Below are positions 11,301-24,086 of a DNA stretch of 64,000 nucleotides, in pieces. The position numbers and the translations under genes were made by a program. This DNA is from Lepidodermella squamata (lineage: Eukaryota; Gastrotricha). Where the stretch lies: the NCBI GenBank assembly GCA_047495785.1, contig JBLDXI010000015.1, positions 2,542,001 to 2,606,000 on the forward strand, in the 5' to 3' direction. Within the stretch, counting starts at the first letter, position 1. Each line of letters opens with the position of its first letter. The notes under the pieces were generated by a model that was not told the origin of the DNA, did not search any database, and worked only from the letters and a program-made list of their open reading frames with translations.

Positions 11301-14300
11301 AATTATTGATTGATGTAGAGTTTTTCGGAATTAGCTATTCCTACATGCGCATGGTAACATTTCGGCATTGGGAAATTAAGGAGTCTTGGATGGCACGGAA
11401 TGCAGAAACACTTTTCCTGCACAAATGACCGCTTGAATCGAGGTTCCGAAGGAACCGAAGTGAAAAGTGAGGCAAAGCTTACCTTCAACTTTTGAAGGAC
11501 AGCCATTCATGACATGTTGAATTGCATTGCTGTTCATCGTGGAGTTGAAGACGTAAAAGCAGCTGACCTGCATGTTTGGAGATAATCCTCCATTAGAGTC
11601 GGAACCCCCAATGCGAAAGCCAGCGGTCGTCGACATGTTGGCACAGCTGGCACTCGTTGTCGTACCAACCAGATTGCTGTTAACGAACAGCTGTAACGTG
11701 GCCGTCACGTTATCGTACGCCATAGCATAATGATTCCAAACATTCAGAACTACTGCGGTACTCCAAGTAATTTGATAAGTTCCGCCGCTGGGGCACTGAA
11801 ATTGTCCTGTGCTAAAATGAAACATAATTTGCTTCTTTCATAAGTTTTCGCATTAAATATACAAAATCCGCGCAGTTGATATGGTGAATGCAATATGTTG
11901 AAGGCCAGCAGTAGTCTTTGTCGCTAGAACGTAAACAGGGTTGCCAGGCGCGTTGTTAAGATTTATCCATTCCATGACCGTGAAGGCACCTGCTCTCAAC
12001 ATTTGGCTAGTCTGGGTAACCGGCTGGGTCGGCTGATAGATAGCCGCTGACGAGTACCTGTGCGATTTCATAGGTGGAGATACAGAATTAGCGAAGGAGA
12101 GGCTGCCATATAGAGTCACTTGATCGGCCGACGTAGCTGCAGGCTCGTCAGTGAACCACTGAGTGAAGCGGTAAACTTGGTCATGCGTCCAGGTTAAAAC
12201 CGGCCGAAGTCCATAAATCGGGCATCGTGAAATCTGCTGAATCTCCCGACTCGTCAAGGCTTGGCTATAAATCTGAACACACGCAACGCGATCGTTCAAT
12301 GTTAAGGTCGAGGGTGATGGCAAAGCTCCGATTCTAAATTGGCCCGAAGTTTCCAGCTCACAGCCTTGGGGCAGCTGCCTTAACATCGCAAGATTAGCTT
12401 CATGGTAGACAGCAAACTGGCCTGTAGCATAGTGGTAGGTGATAGCGATGTGGCGCAAGCGTTGAATAGTCGCGAGTCTAGAAGTCATGTTGGCACGAAA
12501 AACGCCAGTAAAAGCCATATTGCGGCAAGTCACAGTGAAGTTGAACAGGCCGTCTTTACAGTTGACCCCCAAAGAGTAAGCCGGGGGCGAGGCTGTCGGG
12601 TGGAGGTAGCCAAGAACTGCCTGAGTCGTAGTTTGAGTCTGGCACATAACGTAGAAACTGATAGTCAAAGCGAACGGTGACATTAGCTCGCCATTCGAGT
12701 TTGAATGGGACACGAATGAGCTGCTATCGCCGATGAAAATCATCGCAGAATTTGGGTACTTGTTATTTTCGGCTCCAGTCAAAAAACTTCCAATTTGAAC
12801 ACTACTGCCACGAGTTGCATTCAAAGAGGAGCCCATGTAGTCATTCAGTCCATATTTCGAATCCATTGGCCAAAACACTACTGGATTGGGCACTGAAATG
12901 AAATTCTGATTATAACCACAAGTAATTGAAATGAGGAATCAATTACATTGCCAGGGGCACAGCATAGCATCATCCATTTCGCTTCTTGTTAAAATTCGAT
13001 TGTAAATTTGAACACAGGCGAATCTCCGATCCATAAGTCTGTTACTGTTCGCCATATAAGGCCCGAAGGTTATCGATGTATCGGTGAAAATGATATTAGT
13101 GTAAGATGTAGCTATGTCTCCAGCTCCAATAACTACACCATTTGCCATGATGTAATAAGACGCTTCAATAACGCAAGACGAAAGGCATAACTATGGCTTT
13201 TATAATAAAATTCAACGAACATCTTGCGCGATCAAACGCTATTCCGATAAAGTACCATCGATCGACTTCCAGTGGAGCGTAAGCGAAGCCTTGACTCACC
13301 GATCTATAGCCGGACAGTATGTATTGCGAGGCATTAGTCGTTACTTGTTGTGCAAAGATATCGTAGAATCTTTCGAATGAATAAAGCCACAAAATATTCA
13401 AACCAAAGTTCATGTTATAATAGAGATAAATTACCCAGTAGCATCGTCCGAGTTGAACTGAAGGATAGGAACGGTGATAAGGGAAGGCCACGTTCCACTG
13501 CCAATATAAAGCCATAGAAAAACAGATAAGTCAGCCGTGGCCGAGTGAAAAGCGGCGGTTGGAGCTGCTTTTGGAATGAAAATCGAAGCTGTTTGTGCGG
13601 CAGGGTTCAAACGGAAAGCAGTTTTGGGCTTGCCAAACGGTCCAGTGACTAGTTCAACTGTGGGCGAAACTACGCCGTCTGAACCTTGGCCGCTTAGATC
13701 GTTCGCCATGGTCACGGCATCGAACAACCAAAGGCCATAAGGCTCGAGAGCTGAGTACATCCTAGGGGGAGTTATGATAACATCAGTTAGAGATTGCGTG
13801 GATCCAAGGTCGATTGTGACATAAGATTGGCTGCTTAGATCTGGATCGATTCTGACACAAGATCGAAGTCTGCCTTGGGTATCTCGATTCGGCTGATCAG
13901 TCAGTTTTCCATTGTTGGGTCTCATTCTCTGAAATAACGAGCCTGTTGAAGAAGTGACTGGCTTGAGAAGCGCAAGATCCGAACGACTTAAGAGCATGGA
14001 CGGAATTTCTAAGCGGTTTTCGATCAAATTTCAAGAACATGAGCTGTGTTCACATTACTGTTACCTCGGCAACCAAGAAGCTCCCATCGGATGCCCGCGA
14101 CAGTTGTTGACTGCAATACGTTCAATCGAACCACCCTAGCGATTATTGGAGCGTCAAAAAACGAAGTTGTGTAACTATCGCCTGAATTAGCGCTCGAAAA
14201 CACCTGGGAAGAAATCGTGAGAATAAAATCAAAATCTGAGGCCACATACCTGGAATACGCCTTCGCTTGCTCCCGTTCGTGCGACGTTTTGCCAGCGTGA

Positions 14301-15783
14301 GAAGCAATCTGGCTCCGAACAGAACTCCAAGCTAAATTGAGTAGCTCCTTTCAGCCCCTGAGCATTAGGCCTTGACAGCATAGTCGAAACCCCCGTTACC
14401 TATGAAACAATAGATTGACATGTGACCAAAATTATGAATTTCCCAACTATAAAGTTTTTCAGCAGATCAACTTGAATCCACTCGAAGGGGTTCGCAGTCA
14501 CTGCTTGCCATCCATGCCACGGGTTGTTTAAATTGGCAAACTTTGCCGTTCGATTTGCTGAATCAGATGAGGACTGAGAGAACTGGCTGTCACTCAGTTC
14601 CATAGCTTCAATGCCGAGGGGTTCTGGACAAAAGAGATTCAACGTCACCAATACATTATTGCCATGAAGGTTACCGCGACAAAGAGCTGGGCAGCCGTAG
14701 TACTCTATTTGTATTCCCCAGTCCGTGTTGTTCCAGGTTCTTGGGTAAAAGCGAACGTGGTGAGCGATGACTGGCTTCCACAGAGTTAGTCGAACAGTTG
14801 CAGGGTTGTTATTCGTTACTGTATGAGAGAAGATAACAACATCACCTGCTGGGGACAGGTAGTCCTGCCAGGCCACTCCGTTCAAGCTGTAGGCTATTGA
14901 TGAAGTGAATGTCATTCCGAGAGGTTTCAAGTCGAAGTAATGCAGCCAAGTGAATGTGTCAAACGAAACCTTGAATTAAAGAATAACCTCAGTCTAGATA
15001 CACTCGTAATCGAATAAGACTAGCCTGGTAAAAAGATGCTGGATAACTTGTGGTAGTGCCAGCGTAATAAAACCAGCCAGCGGGTGTGCTCGACCAAGTA
15101 TCTGTACCGAGGCATAGCCTACCAAATATGGGCCTGATTCGCAAAGTTGATTGAGGACTAGCTCCGCCTACGATTTGATCGTTTCGAATCGCAAGACCGT
15201 TGTCGTCCCACAGCTCGCCTGAACATGACCAAGTTCGTAGTCCCATAGCCTGAGCGTTCGTACAAGCTGAAACATTTTCGATGAGAATATTATTCAAAGG
15301 TTCGAATATCAAGTTACGTTTAGCGATAATGCTCAGTAAGTTCTTTACAGCCTTTCGACTCCGACCTAGAACTTGCTCCCGGGTATCGGGTTTGTTCGAG
15401 TTGGACACCAAGTCAAACGTTATGTCATCAGCTGCAGTTGAGTCTGTTGTTAGCTGGTTGGCTGAGACGGAAACTGAGTACAAAAAGCAGGTATTATCCG
15501 ATTTGCGATAATAGGCCGCATTGCAGTTCGGAGTTGCCACACAAGATCCAGCGCAGTGGTTTTCACTTTGCGAAACTGACCTTAACACAGAATTAGCAGA
15601 ACTTAGATGGAACCTTTGCAAAATAGTTGTCAGGGATTACGATGTTATCAAATAGTTGCTAATATTATCGCTTTGGATTGCAACGATCGGTTTCATTCCT
15701 GTCAATCTTGTGAAATGCTTTCCGCAAAGCGCTGATTGGCTCATCTGTAAGAGCACGAGTAGGGCTTCCCACAAAATTAACAT
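8399..15783 (-). CDS. Large secreted PAN / F5/8C-discoidin / LamG-like multidomain protein
   Basis: My 19-exon model is 15641-15783, 15318-15601, 15004-15266, 14448-14969, 14250-14399, 14065-14203, 13435-14008, 13221-13369, 12947-13162, 11863-12892, 11483-11811, 10827-10955, 10578-10786, 10381-10519, 9613-10329, 9443-9562, 9079-9391, 8769-9031 and 8399-8718. It gives exactly 2002 codons plus stop. Order: signal peptide; a PAN/apple-like segment (CNAAYYRKSDNTCFLYS, about 70-90); two F5/8C domains (about 143-500) ending in the usual Y-Y-G-C / L-L-G-C; a discoidin/F-type-lectin-like start (SDLALLKPVTSS) merging into three LamG-like units (about 580-1266, each with a C/ACVQIY-type end); two more F5/8C domains (about 1268-1580); and two F-type-lectin-like segments (the last with NTELRVG and GRYVILR). 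F5/8C and LamG modules bind glycans or lipids at cell surfaces, so an extracellular recognition or adhesion role is inferred. The intron at 10956-11482 is unusually long, so a gene boundary there cannot be excluded. Confidence 0.75.
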
Positions 15784-17147
15784 TTTCTTTGCAAAACGAT
15801 TGCGATCAATGAGGGGTTGTTTTTTCTTCTGATGTTCAAAATTTTCGAGGTGAGCTCTGACCTTGTGATGTCAGGTGTCTCGTCTCACTGGTAACGACGG
15901 CAAGGTGCGAGACGGCTACCATCGCTGTGAGCGAGTTTTCCTGTGTTTCGGCTTACCGAGTGACATGCAAATATCGACCTATTTTCTGGCAACCATTTGA
16001 TGACCTGATGCACCATTATTTTATTACTTCATCACATCATTAATAGTAACCTGCTGATAAGATTCGCTTCTTCCTTTACGTGCTTCCAGCTGTCTTCTCC
16101 GGCCGGCTACCACTGACGTCATTTGGTGGCGCCTGGCGCCAACTTCCAAAATGCCGCCACCGGTGTCTACAAGGTACGAGGTGATTCATAACAATCGCGA
16201 AATTCGCGAAAACCGGTGCTTTATTTTGCTGTCCGGTTCAAGGCTTAGGTGGTACCACCTGCAACTTTGGTTCTATTCTTACGGTCTTCCCCAAAATTCG
16301 TTTTTTTTTCTCTCATAGACATACGAGGAATACATACGCACACAGCGAATCGCATACGCCCAAACATTCACGTTCTGATTTCTTTTTCTTCTCGAATTTG
16401 ATTTTTTTGCTCCAATAAGACCACGAAAGGAGAGATGGCGGCACGTTGAATCGAACCCTTGACGTACTCTCAGCTATCGATAATTATATATCGACCTGGC
16501 CGTTCATGCTTAATGTGTGACCTATAAATTAGCTTCACGGCAAAAAATGCCCTTATGCTTTCCAGTATGTATTATTAATGACTCATCCCAGCATTTGACC
16601 CAGAAAATACGCAAGTAATAGCTAAATTGATGGCAAAAAGGTGCAGTTGCTACCGGCTTAATCAACAAGCCGACGGGGTTCGAGCTCCGTCAACGTGGTT
16701 TTTCATTCGTCTCTGCATTGACCAGAAAGTACGAGGAAAAAGAAATCAGTTTGTGAACGGGTGAACGGGTGAACGGGTGGGTATATGTATGCAGCTTATG
16801 TAAGCAAATACAATCCGCAAATAGCTTGAACGCTTATTAGAAGAAACTGACCTAGTCCTAACGAAAATTACTGCCGTCATCGATTTTCCATAATGTTTTA
16901 TTTTGCTGTCGCGGAAAAACGGCTCAATTCAACGTCGAACCAGCGGATCCAAGGTCCATGTTACTGATTGGTTTGAAAGGTTTGAAGCCTGATTGGTTGG
17001 ATAAATAAGCGCGCGACACGTCGCATATTCGTGTCCATATTTCTAACAGGCTCAACAGAAAATATCTGTGAAAGAAAACAGATTGTTTTTTTTCGGTTTA
17101 GCGATAAATTTTTATTGCTACCACAGCTAAGTGAAACATCATATTCA
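15784..17147. other. Intergenic upstream of the F5/8C-LamG gene
   Basis: No gene was recognised. It contains the short tandem repeat at 16753-16780 and pyrimidine-rich stretches near 16300-16400. Confidence 0.6.
16753..16780. repeat. Short tandem repeat, unit GTGAACGG x3
   Basis: Three perfect 8-bp units are followed by a partial fourth (GTGG). Confidence 0.8.
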
Positions 17148-20100
17148 TCAAATCTGACCATGCTTAGAATCTTTGCCCGGTGGTAAGATCAAAAATAAGT
17201 AAATCGGTATGAACGTCGCCATCGAAAATGAAACAACGAAAAGGTATCGATCAGCTACCGTGAACAGCGCGTTCCAAACTTCGAGAGCAAGTTCGCGCAG
17301 TTGCCGCTCAGCTAATTCGTCACAAAGTTCGCGCAGTAGGGCAACGTCCTCGCGTAAATGGCCGATTGTATTTAGCAGCTTCGAACACGGATGGCACGGG
17401 CCGGTTTTATTACTGGTTTCGTTTGTCGATGTAAGCGTAGTCAGTGGCGTGTTGGCCGTTTCGCCGTTTGGCAATTGACCTGCGTTGGCGTGCTGGCTTG
17501 CATGGCGCCGGAGATAGGCCACTGACTCGTCCTCGTGCGAGTAATTGCTTTCATAGCCACTGTGAACAAAAGCAATAGATTCAGGTAAGGAAATGCGCAT
17601 CGGAAGTTCAAAGCGCAGCGAGGATTAGTAACATGGGACAAATTGTACACTTATGTTTTATGGGACACACTACCACGGCCAAAACCGAGAAATTGTGGGG
17701 ATGAAGAGTGTACAAATATAGGTACAACTGTGGATAAACTGTTCTTCCACTGTTGCACTGTTGCAAACTGTTGATAAACTGTTGCCGTGGTCTGAAAAGC
17801 GAAATGAACAGCGATTTTCGGGGAATTTTTGTTCTATTCCACGAAACACGATGTTCAGGAATCTTATATGAACTATTTTCCTTCCCGATTTCCTCCGATT
17901 CTAGAATGGTGAACCCTTTACCAATTATATCAGCTGTAAAGCTTAGAAGACCATATATTGAATCCATCAATGAGATATATATGAATAGGATTAGGATTAG
18001 CGGAACACAATTCGAAACTTCGTAATTTCGGTCATTTTTGAATATTTTTCATGAATAATTCTGATGCTTTGACCTTTAATCTTGCAAAACCAGGAATCAT
18101 ATTCAAGCACCTTTTCCGTTTGCTTTTTCATTTTTTCTCAAAACAAATTTCACCAATTGATCACTCCAGCTTTCCTCCAGTGAAAACAGCATGACAAATG
18201 AATACGCTGAAGAAGCAGAAAAATTAGCAAAAGCCGCCATGAAATTTGTTTTGAAAAAATGTGAAAAAGTAAAAAAAGGCTCTCGTTTCGGACAAAATAA
18301 TTTCTCAGAGTCTAGAAAATCGAAAAAATGTGTAAAAAATTATAAAATGAGTTCCGCTGTAAAACCGCAAATTAAATCTCCTTGAAACCTGGATTCAACA
18401 TTAGGGTAATAAAAAATGACAATAAAACATGCTTAAGGTGGGGGTTAGGTAAAAGAAATTCCCTGAAAAAGCAGAAAAAGCGAACAAGCATGCACACCTA
18501 TTGTAATACATTTTAGTTTTAGCGCCGTTTATCGTTGCGAAAGCCGGCCGAGGCGGTAGTATCAACCGGTTGACAGGCGGCCGGTAGCTGCTGGAAATGC
18601 TCGGATCCGACTCGTCGCAACAATTGTCAGAAAACGCGTAATCACTCTCCGGAATCGGAAAAGTTATACGCCGACCGACGACCAGCAACTTGCTGTTATT
18701 ATGGCTATTGTTATTCCTCGCATCACTGTGATAGGCCAATTCCCGCTCTTTCCGGCAGACCCGGTTCATAGATAGCCGCCGCTTTTGGGTCGCGCAGAAT
18801 CTCATCGTAGATTTCGACATTTTATCGACGATACTCGATGACGATTTTCGGGAATTTTTGTCGCGATTCGATTTATTTTTCACTGAAGAGTCAACTGCAT
18901 CTCGAATGTCGAGTAAGGAATCCGGCTCCAGATCTGCCTCGGTCGAGCAGTTTAGCGATAACGAAGCCGTGCCAGGCCGTTTCCGCCGGACTATCAACAT
19001 GCGCTCCAGCTCAAGGTATTTAGCATCGAATTTATCGACGGGGAAAAAGGTCGCTCGACCCATCACGCCGATAATCAGCGTCCAGGCTAATTTATGCGGA
19101 ATTTCGTAGTGAATTTTTTGCAGTAAATTCGTAATGACAAACGACTCGATGATGAAAGACCCAATAAGGCCCATAACCACATCGACATAGATTGAAACCA
19201 TAGGTAGATGCAAGCTAGTTTTCGGCATTTGTTCGCTGATTGAAACGCTCAACACGGAGAATGAGATTAAGCTCGTCGTAGCAAACGCGATTCGGTTATT
19301 AGCATCCTCAACGGGTAGGAAGTGGGAGAAGACCTGGAGGAGAGATAGGACCAGCGCTGGTACGATGATGTAATTGACGTAGTACAATGGTTTTCGATGC
19401 AGCATGACCATGAAATCGATTCTCGAAAAGTTGAACGCGCCTTCTTCATAGCCAACAACGTAATTTTTCGCATAGGTACCGCTCATATGCCACTGTTGAT
19501 CGGCGACGTAATGAGCCGGGCTGATTGTGAATGATTTTCCGGTGATGTTTAGGAAATTGATCGGGTACGACCAGCTTTCGATGCGGTAGTAGCACGTTTG
19601 GTTGTCGAATGGGAAGTACGTGATGTCGAATTCGCAACGAGCGGCTAGCTTGCCGGCTGGTACCCATATGACGTTGCCCATGAAGTCGATAACGGCTGGG
19701 AAGCGGTAGTCACGCGTCAGTGAGTACATGTCCACAGAGTTTATTAGGCCGATATCCGGCATCCAGACGTTGGCGCTAGGTACGACGATCCATTCTATGC
19801 CGCCGAAAGCTGACGGATCCCAAGATAACCTATCGTCGGTCCATGCCTGATAGATAAAATAGGTTTCAAAATTAGGATCAGATATCAGAAAAAAATGTCA
19901 ACTTGCAAGAACAGCGTTCCACAGGCTGCGGAGCTATTTTCTAATTTTGCAACTTTACCAGTGGATGCATAAGTATTTTTTCTTAAATTGAACCTACCGG
20001 GAGCATCTCCCATCCTTTATCCCTGGTTTCACTGGAGAAATTTAAAATTTACCGAAGGAAACCCTGAAAAGCCAGATGGTAACTGTTTCGGTGATTTTCA

Positions 20101-21408
20101 GTATTTCACCTGTTTGGACCAAATATCCTTATTCATTAAGTTTTTCAGGCCTGGAAGCATCGGACAACGTGATAAGACTCTCATTTTTTACTTCTTTCTA
20201 ACCCCCTTTCCGAGCATTTTTCGCTGTTTTTCCCTTTGTTTTAAGACACTGTGAAAATGTACAAATTTATGAATATTTGAGGCTTTTTTGATTTTTTTCA
20301 ATTTTATCAATTTTTTGATATTAATGGCATGAACCAGGAATATATGAATACTTCCTTACTTCGAATGAAATGTCAATAAATATTCAAGTTCACAGGCTAT
20401 CGATTTAATTTAATAATTGGTGATTTTTGAAGTGTCTTTTGCAAAATTGGACACACAATTTAAAAAATGTGTGGCAATATAAAATAAAATTATTTGAAAA
20501 AATTATTGGGCATTGGGATAATACAAATAAGACATAAACGACCCGATTATTTACCACAATTATCCAATCGATATTTCTCGTTAATTATTAAATGGAACAC
20601 ACCCAAGTTAAAATTCGCTATTTCTGATATACTATTAGTCATTATGAAGACTAATCGATACTCGAATGTCATGGGATGCTCTTGGTGGCTTGCTTTTTCT
20701 AGGTTATAATTAAATTCACCTTAACCCACGATTCAAGGGTCGCACTTCATAATATTTTAGGATGTACTTAACGAAAAGCAAGCAAGATTTTCCATAGGAT
20801 AAAGCTTGGCAGCAGAGTTTTCTTATCATTTGTACTGCTTTTGAGTTTTTGACAAAAAATTACCATTTTAACATAGCCGGTGATGATGATTTCTTGATCG
20901 CGTTCGATAAGTTGATTGATTTTCATCACAACCATTTCGAGGCTGACTGCAACTGGCTCGCCGGCTTCACGCGCCGGCCGCGCATCTTTGACATAACTTC
21001 GATGAAACAGCTTCTGAATTAGGTCACTTTCCCATTCATCTGAAAAAAATAATTCGATATAAATAAAAAATTTAATCTCAGATTACGAATTTAAATTTCT
21101 AACATTTCTAAAAAATTCTTGAAATTCTGAAATTTTAACAAAATTCTCAAATCGAAATTGTTGAACTTACACAAAGTCCTATTCCTTTCAGCGCTTAGAG
21201 CAACGTTATCGCTTTGCAAATTATTCGACTCGGGCGCATTGGCATTGAAAGTAACGTCGAGATCATCGTCGCCATAAGTCTTCGGAGGCGGCGTCGTTGT
21301 TCGTTTAATTACCGGCGTAGTCCTAAGCCCCCGCTCCACCCTAGATAACGTCGTAGACCAACCAGGCGTTATCACGAAAATCAGGCAAATCGCGAAATAT
21401 TTCAACAT
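17148..21408 (-). CDS. nAChR-like Cys-loop ligand-gated ion channel subunit B (complete)
   Basis: Four exons (21171-21408, 20864-21039, 18498-19846, 17148-17559) encode 724 aa. There is a signal peptide, a Thr/Pro linker and a binding domain beginning YEWESDLIQKL. Loop A is WMPDIGLINSVDM and the Cys-loop is C-x13-C with FPFDNQTC. M1 to M3 are followed by a very long M3-M4 loop of about 270 residues, rich in Ser, Asn and Lys. The last exon carries the MA helix (RQLRELALEVWNALF) and M4. Loop C (VGYEEGAFNFSRIDF) has no vicinal cysteines, so it is a non-alpha-type subunit. M2 reads NNRIAFATTSLISFS, with Asn at -1' in place of Glu and Ile at 9'. Exon 3 alone covers what is split into five exons in subunit C. 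The 938-nt last intron and 1017-nt second intron are the longest in the gene. Confidence 0.93.
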
Positions 21409-24086
21409 AGCCAGGGCGTTGTCGTGAAATAAAGAAGCAATAGCCCCGATGATTAGTGGCTGTTATAAGCGACCGGAGGAAACGACCGGACGCAATTTTC
21501 GCCAGTAATTGTTGATTTTATATATCCGCTTAAGCGATCGCCAGTCTATCGTAGTATAAGTAAACAATTTTGAAAGAGAAAATTACTGCTTTTCATAGGC
21601 CGGAAATTTTAGCCTAATTCGGGAAGAGAATCAAATTTTGTTCTGGACAAAATATACATGATGGTACATTGGGCTATAATGAGGATATGAAAGATCAGCG
21701 GTGAATCTCGTATAAAATTTCGCACTCGAAACATGATTGTTTTTTTATTCATTATTTGCCCCACATTGTGAAGCGGCGATTTGTTTCGCTAATAGACATT
21801 AGGCGATAAATAGCAGCGCATAGTGCTCGTGTTTAAAAGGCATGTTTGTGGGCGGATTATATATTATACTACCTGTGTTTGGACCGATTCATGAGAAAAT
21901 CATCGATTTTTCTCCAAAAAATGAATTGCCACATCATAATGTCCGTGGTAGTAAAGATAGTAATTTCAATAAATTAGCTCGATGGCTGGTTAATTAAAAA
22001 TAAAATTGAAAGTTCTAAAGCGAAATGACATATGTACGCGATTTTTTCTGCTCATTTATTTAGAATTTCAGGGTTAGGATTAGGGTTGGGCTGGGGTCTG
22101 ATCGATGTCAGCTATTTAATTTACTCATGCACGAGCAACAAAAATCACATATATCATAATATATACCTACGACCAGCGTCACTCATTCTATAAAAATTAT
22201 AGAAATTAAATAAATCGATACACGCTACATGAAAAGGAATTACGAAAATTTATTAAGGAGGATTTTATAAATTAGGAATAATTTTCTAGATCTTACACTT
22301 GGGCTGGGCTCGAGCCATTTATAAATTAAATTATTCTCTGAATTACAGCGATAGAATAATGCTAACCAGTGATTTATTCATAACTGTGATAAATAAATAA
22401 AAATTGTCAAAAATTTCGCATCAGTGTTTGAAAACCTTTCATAAGTTCCACTTCCACCAAAATATATATAATGCGGGCACAAAAAAGCCGCACTTGACTT
22501 CCAGTGTATAGCGTAGTGATAATTTACTTAGCCGATCAGAAATCGCCTCTCGTGATGCTTTTTAGCCGGCTTCCTTATTTACTTTTAACTCGCTGGGCAA
22601 ACATAAAAACCACGGGTGAAGTTCGATCGCGTGAGACAGTTTCAAACAAAATATTTGTACTCGGGATGCATTTGAAAAAACGGTGATGCGTTAAAGCCAA
22701 GGGTAAATAACAAAAATAATGCCGTTCTGGTTTCAATTATGGGTTATAAACAGCTCCCTATATAATTGCTTTTGCATGAGAAGGCGAATTAAAAGATCGC
22801 TGAAAAGAATCAATTCAGCTTTAGCCGAGAATCTAGGGAACTAGGTCAAAAATTCTGTAAAAAGAAAATAATATTCCTAATTCCAAATTTAAGACTTTGA
22901 CGAATTTCTTGATAACAAATATTGCAAATATACCTGAACTCAGTCTCGATAAAGTCTCGATAAATGAAAAAACGTGATGTTTTGATATAGCGCCTATATG
23001 CGCGAGAAAAACGCGATTGTATTTGCGGCAAAAGTTGATTTTCTGCTCATTTTATGCGTGATTTGTAGGTATGACCAGTAAACATTAGTGTCTGGTCGGC
23101 ATCTCACGGCAGGTAAACAAAGCATTTGTTTTAACATATTCCAGTGCGAAAAAGTGGCTTCGATACCGAGGATCTATAAATTTTAGAGTTTGTTGCGGAA
23201 TTCGTTAAATGCTACTATTTTCCGCAGCCAAAATGGCAGTTTAGCAAACTGACAAAATTGCAAATTGAGCAGGACGAATCAAGCACAGCGATAGGATTAA
23301 CATGGGGCAACCTTGAAATTGGGTAAAGTGGAAGGCATGCGAATTCCCTAAACTCCGTAACTTTGTTGAAATTTTTAGCGGGCAAAACCAACGGAAAAGG
23401 CTGGTACTTCGGGATAATGGAATCAGCGCATTGGTAATTGCGCACAATTTTAATGGCTTACACAAAGTGGTCACGTGCAACAACTTCTGGGCTAATTCTG
23501 GTATTGCAACATCACAATCGCTACATCTTCGATGAATACATGAGAAAAAAGTGAGGCGGAAAACGCTACTTTTGGACATGTGTGAACGCTCCCATACTGC
23601 ATTGAAGAAATCGTGAAAAAGTAATGTGGCGCGTAGTTTTAATTTGCTGTTATGTCATTTCGATCTAAATTCAGTGCTATTTTTACATTGCGCAATTTAC
23701 GGAGAATCTTCATTTGGCCTTTCATGAAATTGCTCTTTTTTCGTTGCTCTCTTGTCGCTTTGCTCTAACATCGTTGCTCTGAAGTCTTAAGTCTTTGCAC
23801 TCATCTCTTTGCTGATGTTTCGCTGACGAGAAAACTAAATTCAGCATTCAGCCGTTGAATTATTTGTCAGCGTGATTTACTAGTTCCTAGTACCCAGAAG
23901 AGCCTCAAATTTTAGGTGAAAATCATTGAAAAATGCATATGTTTTTATTATCTGCAATCAACATTGCGGAAGCATTGACATGAATTATTTTGAAGAAAAC
24001 ATAAATGAAAATCGGAGCCATGTAAGAGGTAATTTTTGCCAAAGAAAATCGGAAAATACTTGAAAAAGCGTTATATCGAACCAAGC
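21409..24086. other. Intergenic between channel genes B and C
   Basis: About 2.7 kb without a supported gene. A short G-rich telomere-like stretch (GGGTTAGGATTAGGGTTGGG, 22072-22091) and one copy of the TTAAGGAGGATTT motif (22253-22265) are present. Around 23740-23790 the phrase TCGTTGCTCT recurs imperfectly. Confidence 0.6.
22253..22265 (+). repeat. TTAAGGAGGATTT motif, copy 1
   Basis: Thirteen bases identical to copies at 38189, 57968 (complement) and 62843. This one lies in intergenic AT-rich DNA and is followed by TATAAATTAG. Confidence 0.5.

Noticed and set aside
18191-18385. Lys-rich plus-strand ORF inside the last intron of channel B
   Set aside because: Low-complexity Lys/Ser sequence on the opposite strand within an intron, with no independent signals.
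23215-23579. Overlapping minus-strand ORFs with several cysteines in the B-C intergenic region
   Set aside because: Two frames are equally open, neither has a signal peptide or splice context.
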